DNA of 64,000 bases from Pseudomonas siliginis (GTDB lineage Bacteria > Pseudomonadota > Gammaproteobacteria > Pseudomonadales > Pseudomonadaceae): assembly GCF_019145195.1 (NCBI RefSeq), contig NZ_JAHSTW010000003.1, positions 248,001 to 312,000 of the forward strand. The letters run 5' to 3'. The notes beneath the pieces were generated by a model. That model ran no database searches, was not told the DNA's origin, and saw only the letters and a program-made list of their open reading frames with translations. Within the stretch, counting starts at the first letter, position 1. Each line of letters begins with the position of its first letter. The translations under genes and the position numbers were made by a program. Positions 1-12,300 of this stretch are shown in pieces.

Positions 1-1902
1 CGACAGCAACAGGCTTTGACGCTGACCTCCGGACAAACCCAGGCCGCCCTCAAGCACCAGGTGATCCATGCCTTTGGGCAGCTGCCGAACAAAGTCCAGG
101 GCACCGGTGACGGTCAGCGCGGCGATGATTTCCTGATCGCTGGCCTGACCGGCACCGAGGGTGATGTTGTCGCGCAAGGTGCCATGAAACAGTCGCGCCT
201 GTTGCGACAGCAGGCCGACGTCGCGGCGCAGATCGGCCGGATCCAGATGCGCCAGGGCGATGCCGTCCAGAGTGGTTTCACCGCTGCTCAGATCCATCGC
301 GCCGCCCAGTGCTTGCAGCAACGTCGACTTGCCAGCACCGTTGCGGCCGAGCAGGGCGATGCGCTCGCCGGGCCGAATGCTCAGGTCGATGTTGTTGAGC
401 GCCGGGGTCGATTCCTCGCTGTAGCGAAAACTGGCCTGACGCATGTGGTAGTCGCCGCGAATCGCCGGCAGGTGCACGCGCTGACTGCCTTCGGGATGAT
501 CCACCGGCATCTGCATGATCCGGTTCAAGCCTTCGAGCGCGACCTTGGCCTGCTGCCATCGGGTGAGCACGTGGGTCAGTTGCGCCATCGGCCCCATCAT
601 CCGCGACGACAGAATCGACGCCGCGACCAGGCTGCCGGTGGTCAGGTCGCCGGCGATCACCATTGGCGCGCCGAACACAATGACCACCGCGAACACTCCG
701 CCTTGCACGTTCTGCGTCCACGCCACCAGGCTGTTGGTCAGGGTGCGCAGGCGCAGGCTGCTGTCCGCCGAGGCGGCGTTGTACTGGTTCCATTGTTGCT
801 GGAAACGCTGCTCGGCCTGCAATGCCTTGATGTCGTCGAGGCCCTGAATACTTTCCACCAGCATGGCGTTGCGCAGCGCCGCTTCACGCATCGAGGCATT
901 GGCCAGTCGCGCCAGACGCGGTTGCGCGATGATCCCGGGCAGCAACATGAACACCAGCGCCACCAGTGGAATCAGCACCAGTGGCCCGCCGATCAAATAG
1001 AACACCAGCAGGAACAGCAGGAAAAACGGCATGTCCGCCAGTGCCGTGGCAGTGCTGGAGGTGATCAGATCGCGGATCTGCTCCAGCTCGCGCAACTGCG
1101 AAATGAACGAACCGCTGGACTTCGGCCGCGCGGAATTGCGCAGGCGCAAGGCGTGGCCAAAGACCAGATCGGAGACGCGCAAGTCGGCGCGTTTGCCCAG
1201 CACATCGGTGATGCGCAGACGCAGAATGCGCATGACGAAATCGAACAGCAGCGCCAGCATCACCCCACCGAACAACACGTACAGGGTCGGCAGCGACTCG
1301 GCCGGAATCACCCGGTCGTACACCTGCATGGAAAACAGTACCCCGGCCATGCCCAGCAGGTTGGCCACCAGCGAGGCGATCATCACTTGGCTGTAAGGCC
1401 GCAGATCGGTGAGGACGATGCGCCGGAACCAGTGCTCGTCGTAGGGCTTGATGTAATCGTTGGTGCGCACGTCGGCCACCGGTTGCGTCGGACGCAGAAT
1501 CACCGTGCGCAATGCCTGCTCGGCGAGCGCGCCAGCCTCCATGCGACTCTGCAAACCTTGATCGCCACTGAAGCAGATGCCCAGCTCGCCGGTTTCGCCG
1601 ATGCTTTCGAGCACGCCGACCTGGCCGTCGCGCAGTTGCACCACCAGCGGCGTGCGCCAGCGGCTCAGGCTCTTGTTGTCGAATACCGCGAATTTCACGC
1701 TCAAACCGGCCTGACGCGCCATGTGCCGAACCACTTCTTCGACGCGGCCTTCGCTGTGCACCGAGGCCAGGCGCACGCTTTCCGGCGAGACGTCGAGTCG
1801 GTAGTGGCGGGCGACCTTCAACACCGCTTCCAGCCATGGCGAATAATCTTCGCGAGCTTCGGCAGCAGCGGGTTCGGGAACAGTGATGCTGGCATCGGTC
1901 AT
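1..1902 (-). CDS. Type I secretion ABC transporter, LapB/LapI-like (3' end beyond window)
   Basis: Inner-membrane permease-ATPase expected to energise export of the adjacent giant adhesin. Translation from 1902 gives an N-terminal C39-peptidase-like domain (about residues 20-140), as in exporters of large adhesins. A transmembrane region follows (about 160-440), then an ATP-binding domain with Walker A GRNGAGKST and, near the window edge, signature LSGGQRQ. No stop appears before position 1, so about 634 codons are visible of a protein of roughly 720. The ATG overlaps the stop of the upstream TolC-like gene by 4 bp (ATGA), indicating translational coupling. Family assignment is firm; the adhesin substrate is inferred from gene order. 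The HlyD-type adaptor would be expected beyond the left edge. Confidence 0.93.
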   Translation of the reverse strand, partial: MTDASITVPEPAAAEAREDYSPWLEAVLKVARHYRLDVSPESVRLASVHSEGRVEEVVRHMARQAGLSVKFAVFDNKSLSRWRTPLVVQLRDGQVGVLESIGETGELGICFSGDQGLQSRMEAGALAEQALRTVILRPTQPVADVRTNDYIKPYDEHWFRRIVLTDLRPYSQVMIASLVANLLGMAGVLFSMQVYDRVIPAESLPTLYVLFGGVMLALLFDFVMRILRLRITDVLGKRADLRVSDLVFGHALRLRNSARPKSSGSFISQLRELEQIRDLITSSTATALADMPFFLLFLLVFYLIGGPLVLIPLVALVFMLLPGIIAQPRLARLANASMREAALRNAMLVESIQGLDDIKALQAEQRFQQQWNQYNAASADSSLRLRTLTNSLVAWTQNVQGGVFAVVIVFGAPMVIAGDLTTGSLVAASILSSRMMGPMAQLTHVLTRWQQAKVALEGLNRIMQMPVDHPEGSQRVHLPAIRGDYHMRQASFRYSEESTPALNNIDLSIRPGERIALLGRNGAGKSTLLQALGGAMDLSSGETTLDGIALAHLDPADLRRDVGLLSQQARLFHGTLRDNITLGAGQASDQEIIAALTVTGALDFVRQLPKGMDHLVLEGGLGLSGGQRQSLLLS

Positions 1903-3335
1903 GGCAGGATCTCGACATTCTGGATGGCGCTGTGGTCGATGCCGAAGACCCGGCGAATCGCACCGCTGTTGTAGAAGCAGTCGATCTGCAGGCGTTGCAG
2001 ATCAGCCTGGGTGTTGACCAGATCGAAGCGCGACTGATGGATTTCCTGCTCGGCGTTGAGCAGGTCGAGCAGCGGCCGCGTGCCCAGTTCCAGGTACTGG
2101 CGGCCATACAACATGCGCGCCTCGGTGATGCTGGTCTGGCGAAATTCCAGCGAGCGCAGCCGCCGGTTCAGACCCGAGGTTTGCGCCTGGGCTTCGGCCA
2201 GACCCTGGCGCGCTTGCAGACGGGCGAAGTCTTCGGCCGAATCCGCTGCGGTCAGCGCATGCCCGGCGGCGCGGCTGCGCGCACTGATCGCACCGCCCTG
2301 GTAGATCGGCACTTCGAGGTTGAGGAAGATCCCCACCTGGGTGCGATCAGCGCGCGAGTTCTGATCGTCGTAGTGGTCGTCCAGGTATTGGTTGACCGAC
2401 GGTTGCAGCGACAGGGTCGGGTAGGCCTCGGCTTTGGCCTGGGCCAGCTCGGCCTGGGCCTGGGTGCGTTGCGCGGCGGCTTGGAGAACGGCGGGCAGGG
2501 TGTCGGAAATCTTCGACGCGTCACAGGCCTGAGTCAGTGTCGGTGCGGCGGCGTCACTGACCGCCGGCGGCGTGCGCCGTCCGAGCAGACTGGTCAGGGT
2601 CGCTTGCCAGCGTGCGTATTGCGCCTTGAATTCCTGCAACGTCGCCGTCGCGCCTTCGGCCCGGGACTGCGCCTGAACCATATCGGAGCGGGTGCTGGCG
2701 CCCATGTCGCTGCGCTGTTTGGCCAGATCAACGATGCCGCCGATGCCCTGAATCTGCTCGCGCGCAACCTCGAGCAGACGCTGATAGCGCTGCACCTCGA
2801 TGTAGGCCCTGGCGGTGTCGCGGGCGATGTCGTCGATCGCCAGCAGAATCCCGGCCTGACTGCGCGCCACCCGGGCGCGGGCGGCGTCGACCGAACTGGA
2901 AACCTTGCCGAAGTCATACAGCATCTGCTTGAGGGAAATGTTCACCGACTGGCTGCCGGCATCGCTGCCGTAACCGCTGGTGTAGCCACCCTTGATGCCG
3001 CCGGTGACCTGCGGGTAATAGCCGGATTCGGCGACGTTGACCCCTTCGCCTTGCTGGAACAGGGTGCCGATGGCTTCGCCGATGCGTGGGTGCCAGTCCA
3101 CGGCGAGCCTGACCGCTTGTTCCAGCCCCAACGCGTCCGCATCGGCGGACGCTTTCAGAGCAGGGGCAGGGCGCTGACGGCTTTCATTGCCTGCCGGTTG
3201 TTGCTGTTGCGACGGGCTGATGCTGCGCAAGCTGCTGTCGAGATTGTCGTCGGCGCGAACGCCGGCGGTGAAAGCGGGGTAGAGGCCGATGGTCAACAGG
3301 ACCACCGGCCATTTCTGGCGAAAAACTGACTCCAC
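1899..3335 (-). CDS. TolC-family outer-membrane channel of the adhesin T1SS (LapE/LapH-like)
   Basis: A 478-residue TolC-like protein with an N-terminal signal peptide (hydrophobic VVLLTIGLYPAFTAGVRA). Two homologous coiled-coil/beta halves are seen, with repeated Ala/Gln-rich helices and the typical 'YDFGK' and 'VPIYQGG' motifs of the OEP family. It should form the outer-membrane duct of the type I secretion system. The start is GTG at 3335, preceded by AAGGGA. It lies 43 bp downstream of the adhesin stop and overlaps the ABC transporter start by 4 bp, so adhesin, channel and exporter look like one operon. The order adhesin-TolC-ABC resembles, from memory, the lapF-lapHIJ locus of P. putida. 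Confidence 0.92.
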   Translation of the reverse strand: MESVFRQKWPVVLLTIGLYPAFTAGVRADDNLDSSLRSISPSQQQQPAGNESRQRPAPALKASADADALGLEQAVRLAVDWHPRIGEAIGTLFQQGEGVNVAESGYYPQVTGGIKGGYTSGYGSDAGSQSVNISLKQMLYDFGKVSSSVDAARARVARSQAGILLAIDDIARDTARAYIEVQRYQRLLEVAREQIQGIGGIVDLAKQRSDMGASTRSDMVQAQSRAEGATATLQEFKAQYARWQATLTSLLGRRTPPAVSDAAAPTLTQACDASKISDTLPAVLQAAAQRTQAQAELAQAKAEAYPTLSLQPSVNQYLDDHYDDQNSRADRTQVGIFLNLEVPIYQGGAISARSRAAGHALTAADSAEDFARLQARQGLAEAQAQTSGLNRRLRSLEFRQTSITEARMLYGRQYLELGTRPLLDLLNAEQEIHQSRFDLVNTQADLQRLQIDCFYNSGAIRRVFGIDHSAIQNVEILP

Positions 3336-3378
3336 AGACTTCCCTTACTGTTGAGAGACCAACGTTCGATGTCTTGTT

Positions 3379-6300
3379 TCAAACCACTTGAATGCCGTTC
3401 TGTACCCACAAGTGGTGGCTCGGATCCTCCTGCGCCGTGTATTGAACATAGTCGATGCCGTCGGCCTGTTGCGTGCCATCGGCGACCCAGCCATCGGTCA
3501 TGTGCACGCTGTCCCTGTCGTCACCCTTGATCAGCAGGGTGTTGTTGTCCGAGGACGTGATCGCCAGCAGATCGCTGAGATTCAGTGTCAGCGCAACCGC
3601 ACTGGAATGGTTGAGGTCAAGGATTTCGACGTTGTGGATCTTGCTCTGCAGATCGCCGAGGTTGATCGACACATCACCACCGGCCCAGAGCAGGGTGTCG
3701 GTGCCGCTGCCGCCGTCCACCGAGGTGAATTGCTGATCGGCGATGATCAGCGTGTCGTCGCCACCGCCACCTTGCAGGGTCACGGCGCCACCGTGCGACC
3801 CGTCGAGGGTGTCGTTGCCCTCGGTGCCCTGGATCAAGTCGCTGCCAGTGGCATGGGCCAGACCGAGGTCATCACTGGCCAGGGCCGAGAAAGCGGTGCT
3901 GGCAAATGCGCCGGCCTTGTTCAGGTCGATGGTCAGCGTCGCGGTATCCACGGTGCCGTTGGGGTGGGTGAGTTGGTAGGTGAAGGTGTCTTCCTGGCCG
4001 ATCACCGCATCGGTCAGCCCGGCCTTGAGCGTGTAGGTGTAGTTGCCGTTGGCTTGGACCACCAGGGTGCCGTAGTTACCGACCAGCGAGACGCCGTTGT
4101 AACCCGGCGCAACGTAACTGCCGGCGACCAGCACGCTGAGCAAGGTGTAGACCGAGCCCAACACATCGGCGCCGCCGCCAGCGGTGTCGGTGAGCAGATT
4201 GCCCGATACCGGCGTGTAGCTGCCGACCACGAACTGATTGTTGTAGGTCGCGACGTTGATCAGGCTGGTGTTGACGCTGGTCAGCAGGCCGAGGCCGCCC
4301 ACTGCCACCCGCACCTGATAACTGCCGGCGGTCTGGTCGTCGAACTTGATCCCGTAGTTGCCGCCGCCGAGATTGACCAGCGCGTTGCCGCCGTAACTCT
4401 TGACCAGCACGTACTGGTTGGTGGCGGTGTTGAGCTTGTACAGGCCCACCGTCATCGAACCGAGCAGCGCCAACAGGTTGCTCGAATTGACCACCACGGT
4501 CAGGTCACTGACGGTATCGGCTGCGACCACGGTGTTGTAGTTACCGCTGCCGCCGCCCAGCAGCACATTGAACGTGCCAAGGGCAGAGTTGGTGGTGACT
4601 TCGCGGTTGATCAGGGTGACGTCGGTTGAGGCGATGTCCGCTGTGGCATCAACCACCAGTGCCGGGCTGCCGAGATTGGCGTCATTCCACACTTCGCTGG
4701 CTTGCGGGCTGTCGATGCGCACATACAGATTGGCGGTGTCGCTCAAGCCGTTCGGGTGCACCAGTTGATAGTTGAACACGTCGACTTTGCCGACGCTGCC
4801 GACACTGCCGTTCGGTTTGTAGCTGTAGTTGCCGTTGGCGTCGATGGTCAGCGTGCCGTACAACCCTTGCACCGTGGTGCCGGCCCCAGCGCTGACCCAG
4901 GCGCCGTTCTTGAAGATCTGCAACTGCGCGCCGTTGTCCGGGCCGGTCTGATCGGCCGTGCCATCGACGCCGACGTTGGTGATGACGTTGCCGGTCACCG
5001 CTGGCCCGGCAATGCCGTTGAACTGGGTCAGGCTGCTGACATCCAGTTGCAGCTGGGTATTGACCGTGGTCAGCACGCCTATACCGGTGCTTGAAACCGT
5101 CAGTCGATAATCGCCTGACAGCAGGTTACCGATGTCGACCCGCACGCCTTGGCCGGCGAGCGCGATCAGGTCGAGCAGGCCGCCGCTGCCGTTGACATCC
5201 AGAGTCACCCAGTTGCCGCTGGCATCCTTCACTTGCAGGGTGTAGACCACGCCATCGATCAGCGAAATCAGGCTGCTGGTGGTCAGCGTCAGGGTCGGAT
5301 CAAGACGCGTGCCGCCGGCGACGGTGAAAGTGAAGGTTTTCGAGAATCCGGCCAGCAGCGTGGTGAACGAGTCGTTGAAGGTCTGCGAGGCGGTGACCGG
5401 GGCCAGCGTGACGGTGCCGACGGCGAGGTTATCGCTGGCGATCACTGGCGCGTTGACGTCGACGTCCGGCGCAATGACGTTGGCGGCCACCGAAACGTTG
5501 CCGCGTGCGTCGCTAAGGTTGATGGTGAGGTTTTCACCGTTGATCTGCGCGCTGTTCAGGGTGACGGTAAACACGCCGAGGTTGTTGACCGTGCCGGTTC
5601 CGAGAACGGCGCCGCTGGCCGACTTGATGGTGACGGTTGCGCCGACTTCGCCGGTACCGGTGACGGTCAGGCCGTCGGCGCCGACCAGCAGCGCCGTGGC
5701 GGCAGCGGGCGGTGTCAGGTCTGGCGCCGTCGCGGTCGCCGCAGCCGATACGTTGCCGCTCGGATCGGCCTGGGTGACGCTGAGCACCTGGCTGTTGATC
5801 TGCGCCGAGGCCAGTGCCACGGAGAAACTGCCGTTAGCGGCGACGGTGGCGGTGCCGAGCACCACGCCGCCGGCGCCAAGTACGCTGATGGTCGAACCGG
5901 GCACGCCGACGCCAGTGAGCACGGTGCCGCTGCCATTGACGCTGACGCCAGTCGGCGCGCCAGGGGCGGTAATGTCCGGCGCTGTCAGGCTGGCGTTGGG
6001 CGACAGATTGCCGGCCGGGTCGACCAGACGCACGGTCAACAGCTGCCCGTCGAGTTGTGCGGTGTTCAGGTTGAAGCTGAACGTGCCGCCACTGCCCACG
6101 GTGGTAGTGCCAATCAGCGCGCCGCCCGGGCCGTAGACGTTGACCGTCGCACCGGCTTCGCCCGTACCGCTCAAAGTCAGACCGTTGGCAGCGAGCGTCA
6201 GACCGCTGGCTGCAATCGGCGCCTGCACGTCAGGGGCCGTCAGATTGAAGACCTGCGACAGATTGCCCGTCGGGTCGGCCTGTTGGACGTTGAGCTGTTG

Positions 6301-9300
6301 GCCGTTCAGTTGCGCGCTGGACAGTTGCACGGTGAAGGTGCCCCCAGCATTGACCACGGCGGTGCCGAGGACGGTACCGGCTGCGTTGGTCACGCTGACG
6401 GTCGCGCCGGCTTCACCCGTGCCGCTGACGGCTAGTCCGGTGCCGTTCAGGCTGACATTGCTCAGCGGCGCCGGCGCGGTGGTATCGGCGACGCTGAGAT
6501 TGGTAACCGTCGAAACGTTGCCCGCCGCATCGCTCTGCGTGACGCTCAGCTGCTGGCCGTTGAGTTGTGCGGAGGACAAGGTCACCGAGAACGAGCCATT
6601 GCCCGCCACCGTCGCCGTGCCCAGCACCGTGCCACCCGCACCGCGAACAGTGACGGTGGCGCCGGCTTCACCGAGCCCGCCGAGGACCAGACCGGCACCG
6701 CTAAGGACCAGCGCCGTCGGAGCGGCCGGGGGAGTGATGTCGGGCGCGGTTACGTTAAGCCCCGGCGAAGTGTTGAGTGCCGCATCGGTCTGAGTCGCAT
6801 TGAGCACCTGACCGTTGACCTGCGGCGTATTGAGCTGTGCGCTGAAGGTGCCATTGGCGCCGACCGTCGCATTGCCCAACACCACGCCGCCAGCGCCGGT
6901 GATAGTCACCGACGCGCCGACTTCGCCGCGACCGGTAACGACTGTGCCGTTGGCATTGACCGCCAGATCGCTGAGTGGCGCCGGCGCCGAGGTGTCACCT
7001 GCGGTGATTTCAGTCGGCAGCGAGGCACCCCCCAACGCAGTGTTGGCGGTGACTTCGAGGCTTTCGCCGTTGGTTTGCGCAGGCGTCAGCACCACGCTGA
7101 ACGTGCCATCCGGGCCAGTCACGCCGGTGCCGATCAGGCTGTTGTCCGGCGCGTAGACATTGATGGTGGTGCCGATCGCCGCCGTGCCGGTCAGCGTCAC
7201 GCCGTCGGCTGTCAGCACAAGATTGTCCGGCGCAGCCGGGGCTGGCACTGCCGGAACAGTCAGGTCGGCGTCTGCGGACACGTTAGTCGCGACGTCTGTT
7301 TGATTCACTGTCAGCACCTGGCCGGCAGTGATGCCCGGATCCAGATCGATCAGGAATGTGCCGTTGGCCGCGACCGTGCCGGTGCCGACAACATTGCCCA
7401 GCGCATCGGTCACTTCGACACTCGCGCCGGCTTCGCCACGACCGGCGAGCTGGCTCAGATCGCCGCTGATGGTCAGACCGGTGACGGCATCCGGAGCCGT
7501 GGTATCTGCCGCCGGGTAGAGCAGCTCTGGCGATGCGTTTTGCGCCTCGTCCGTCGCGATCACTGACAACAACTGACCATTGGCCTGAGCCGGATTCAGC
7601 GTGACTGTATAGGTGCCGTCGCCCAATGCCACCGCTGTGCCGAGCACGGTGCCGGTGGCGGACAGCACAGTCACGGTGCTGCCGGCTTCGGCGGTCCCGG
7701 CGAGCAAGGTGCCGGCGCCGGTCAGCGATGTCACCGTTGGTGCGATCGGTGCAGTGCTGTCCGGCGCGTCGACCAGAACGGGCTCGGACTGGTTGGTTTG
7801 TGCGTCGGCCTGCACGACCGACAGTGCGCGGCCATCGAGTTGCGCAGCCGACAACGTGACGCTGAAACTGCCATCTGCCGCCACCGTCGCTGTGCCGAGC
7901 ACCACCGCGCCGTCAAGCACGGTGACGGTTGCGCCGGGCTCGCCGGTACCGGTGACGGTCAAGCCGTCCTGGCTGACGTTGAGGTCGGCCACCTCCAGTG
8001 GATCGGTGATATCGCCCGCTTGCACGGGCGCTGTCGGCGATGTGTTGGATGCCAGATCGGTCTGATTGACGCTCAACAACTCACCGTTCACTTGCGGCGG
8101 GTTGAGGGTCACGCTGAACGAGCCATTGCCGGTCACGGTTGCCGAGCCCAGTACCGTGCCAGTCGCACTGAGCACGCGCACCGTGGCGCCGGCTTCACCG
8201 GTACCGGTCAATGTCACGCCGTCGGGCGCGAGAACGAGGCCGGTGGGCGCAGCGGGCAGGGTGATGTCCGGCGCAGTGACGGGCACGATCGGCGAAGGGT
8301 TGCCCGCCGCATCACGCTGGATCACCGACAAGGCTTCACCATTGAGCAGCGGCTGGTCGAGCGTCACGCTGAAACTGCCGTCGGCCTGCACCGTGCCAGT
8401 GCCGACGATGGTGCCCAGCGCATTGGTGACGACCACCTGCGAGCCAGCCGCACCGGAGCCGGTAATCAGGCTGCCGCTGGCGTCGATCTCGACATCCGTC
8501 AGCGCGGCAGGAGGCGTGCTGTCCGGTGCGGTCAGGGTGCCGGCAGGCGAGGCATTGCCGGCTGCATCCGCCAACACCACGAACAGCGCTTGGCCATTGG
8601 TCTGCACCGGGGTCACGGTGATCTGGAAACGACCATCGCTACCCACGGTGCCGGTGCCCAGTTCGGTGCCATCGGCCGACGTCACACGGACAGTGGCGCC
8701 GACTTCGCCGGTACCGGTGAGAAGACCGCCATCGGCATTCAGTTGCAGATCGGCCGGCGTCGCTGGCGGGGTCAGATCCGGGGCGGTGACCGTCACCGGG
8801 GCGCTGACGTTGCCGGGTGGATCAGCCTGTTGCACGCTGAGGATCTGTTCATTGATCTGCGGCGGATTGAGGGTGACGCTGAAGGTGCCGTCACCGAGTA
8901 CCACACTTGTGCCGAGCAAAGTGCCGTTGGCATCGCGCACGGTCACGGTCGCGCCGGGTTCGCCAGTACCGATGACCAGCGCGCCGGACGAGTTGATATC
9001 GACGTTGTCCAGTGGATCAGGCGGGGTGAAGTCCGGCGTGGTCAGGTTCACTGCCGGCGAGTCGTTGCCCGCCGCGTCGGCCTGAACCACGGTGATCACT
9101 TCGGCATTGGTCAACGCCGGGTTCAGTGGCAGGGTGAAGGTACCGGTCGCGCTGACCACGGCGGTGCCAAGCACGTTGCCGTCGCTGTCGATGACCCGGA
9201 CCAGCGCGCCCGGTTCGCCGCGCCCGGTCAGGCTTGCGCCGTCGCCGCCGATGCTCAGTTGCGAAACAGCGGCTGGCGGTGTGCTGTCGACCGAAGTGAA

Positions 9301-12300
9301 CGGCGTGGCTGCCGAGGTGTTGCCCGCCGCATCCGTCAGTGACACGGTCAGCGCCTGACCGTTGGCTTGTGGCGTAGTCAGGGTTATCGCAAACGTGCCG
9401 TCGATGCTCACGGTGCCGGTCCCGACCAGCGCTCCGGCAGCGTTGTACACGTTGACCGTGGTGCCGGCCTCACCGGTACCCGACAGCAAGGTGCCGTCAG
9501 TGCTTGCCACCAGCGCCGCCGGCGCATTGGGCGCGAGCAGGTCCGGGGCGATCAGGTTGACGCTGTTGGATTCGTTGCCGGCGGTGTCGGCCTGGCTCAG
9601 GCTCAAAGTCTGACCAGAGGTCTGTGCCGGGCTGAGGGTGACGCTGAACGTGCCATTGGCCGCCACCACGGCGCTGCCGAGAACCACTCCGCCCGTGCCG
9701 AGCACGGTCACCGTGGCGCCGGCTTCACCGCGCCCGGTCAGAGCCGTGCCGTTCGGTGCCAGGCTCAGCTCGCTGAGCGGCGTTGGCGCGGCGATATCGG
9801 CAGCGGTGTAGTCGGTCGGGGATGAATTGATACCGGTGCTCGACGTCGCCACGGCAGACAGCTGTTCGCCGTTGAGTTGCGCGGCATTCAACGTGACGCT
9901 GAACGTGCCGTTGGCCGCCACCAGCGCGCTGCCGAGCAACACGCCCGAGGCATTGCGAATGCTCACGGTGCTGCCGGCGGTGGCCGAGCCGGTGAGGGTC
10001 AGACCGTCAGCGCTGAGGGCCAGATTTGTCGGTGCACTTTCCGCCAGATTGCCCGGCGCGGTCACCGGCGCCGCCGGTCCGGTGTTGCCGGCTGCATCGA
10101 TCTGCACCACGGAAAGATTCGATCCAGCCACCGCCGCCGGGGACAACGTGACGCTGAAATTGCCATTGCTGGCAACGGTCGCAGTACCCAGCAAAGCACC
10201 GCCGGCATCGCGAACTTCCACGCTGGCGCCGACCTCACCAATGCCGGTCAGGGTGGCACCATTGGCGCTCACCGCCAGATCGCTGGTCGCCAAGGGGGCG
10301 GTGGTGTCGGTGGCGTTGACGATGCCCGGGGCCGACGGATTGCCCGCCGCGTCGGTGGCTGTCACGTTGAGTGCCTGGCCATTGGTTTGCGGGCTGTTGA
10401 GGGTAATCTGGAAAGTGCCGTTTGCGGCCGCCGTGGTGGTCCCGAGAAGATTGCCCTGGCTGTCGCGTACGGTCACCGTACTGCCGGCCTCGGCGTTGCC
10501 CGACAGTTGCACGCCGGCAGCATTGAGCGTCAATGCGCTCGGAATCGCCGGGGAGGTCAGATCCGCGGCGATGACTTCAACCGCCGTCGAAACGTTGCCC
10601 GGCGGATCTTCCTGAGTGACGGTCAGCACTTCGGCATTCAGTTGTGCTGCGTTGAGGGTGACAGTGAACGCGCCGCCACTGCCGACCTGCGCGGTGCCGA
10701 GCAAGGTGCCGTCGGCGCTGCGCACAGACACCGTGGCGCCCGGTTCGCCATGACCAGTGACGGTGACGCCGTCAGCATTCACCGCGACTTGGGTCAGTGC
10801 AGCTGGTGGGCTGATGTCGGGTGCGTTGACGCTGGTCGACGGCGAGACATTGCCGGCAGGGTCGGTCTGGCTGATCGCCAACGCCTCGCCGTTGGTCGGC
10901 GCTGGCGCCAGGGTCACGCTGAACGCGCCGTCTGCGCCAACCACGGCACTGCCGAGCAAGGTGCCGTTGGCGGTGGTGACATTGACCGTCGCGCCAGCTT
11001 CACCCGTGCCGCTGAGGGTGCTGCCATCGGCGCTGATCAGCGGATTCTGCACGGCGGCCGGCGGGGTGCCGTCGACGGTGACCACGCCAGTGGGAATCGA
11101 GGTGTTGCCGTTGGCGTCGGTCAGGGCGACCTGCAGGATTTCGCCGGTGTTCTGCGCGTTGGGCAAGGTGACCTGGAAATTGCCGCTCTGATCGACCACG
11201 CCGGTGGCCAGAACATTGCCGGCGGCATCGCGCACGGTCACGGTGCTGCCGGCTTCGCCCTGGCCTTTGACCACGGTGCCGACGTCATTGATGCTGACGC
11301 CAGTCGCTGCAGCTGGCGGTTGCAGATCGGTAGCGATGATGCCGGCGGGTTGCGACAGGTTGCCGGCGGCGTCGCTTTGGATCGCGGTAAGCGCCTGGCC
11401 ATTGAGCTGCGCCGGCGTCAGCGTCAGGCTGAACGTGCCATTGCTGGCGACCAGTGCAGTACCGAGCACGGTACCTGTGGCGTCGGTGACAGTGACCGTC
11501 GCCCCGGCCTCTCCGCGTCCAGTGAGTGTCGTGCCGTTGTTATTCAGCGCCAGATTGGTCACAGCGTCCGGCGCCGTGCCATCGATCGCCGTCACCGTGC
11601 CCGGAATCGACACGTCACCGTCGGGACTGGTGGCCGTCACTTGGAGAACTTGCGCATTGATCTGTTTGCTGCTGAGCAACAGGGTGAAGCGGCCGAAGCT
11701 GTTGATCAGACCTGAGCCGAGCACCGTGCCGCTGCTGCTGGTCACCGTCACGGTGCAACCGGGCGTTCCGGCGCCGGTCAGGGTGAAACCATCGGCACTC
11801 AAGGCCAGATCGGTCGGGGTCGCGACCTGGCTACCGTCCAGTCCTGCCAGCGGCACGACGGGCGAATCATTACCGCCGCCATCCGTGCTGATGACTTCCA
11901 GATTGCCGCCAGGCTCGGCCGGTGGACTGAGGGTCACGACGAAGCGGCCGTCCTCACCCGCCGTTGCGGTACCCAGCACGAGACCGCCGCCAGCGATGCT
12001 GACGGTGACCGTCGTGCCCGGTTCGGCAAGTCCCGACACTTGCGTGCCGGCCGGGTTGAGCGCGAGATCGCTGACCGCTGCCGGCGGCGTACTGTCCGGC
12101 GCGGCAACGGTGCCTGGCAGCGAACTGTTGGCGCCGTCCGACACCACGACTTGCAAGGCTTCGCCATTGGTCTGCGCAGTATCGAGGTCGACCGTGAAGG
12201 CGCCCGTGCCGTCAGCGGTCGCAGTGCCGATGACGTTGCCGTCGGCATCCAGCACCTGCACCGTGTTATTGGGCTGCGTGATGCCGGTGACCGTGGCCCC

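Noticed and set aside
16..3329. Long + strand ORFs (652 aa at 16-1974; 465 aa at 1932-3329)
   Set aside because: They are antisense shadows of the ABC transporter and TolC genes; residue composition is Arg/Gln/His-rich with no domain, while the opposite strand shows clear motifs.
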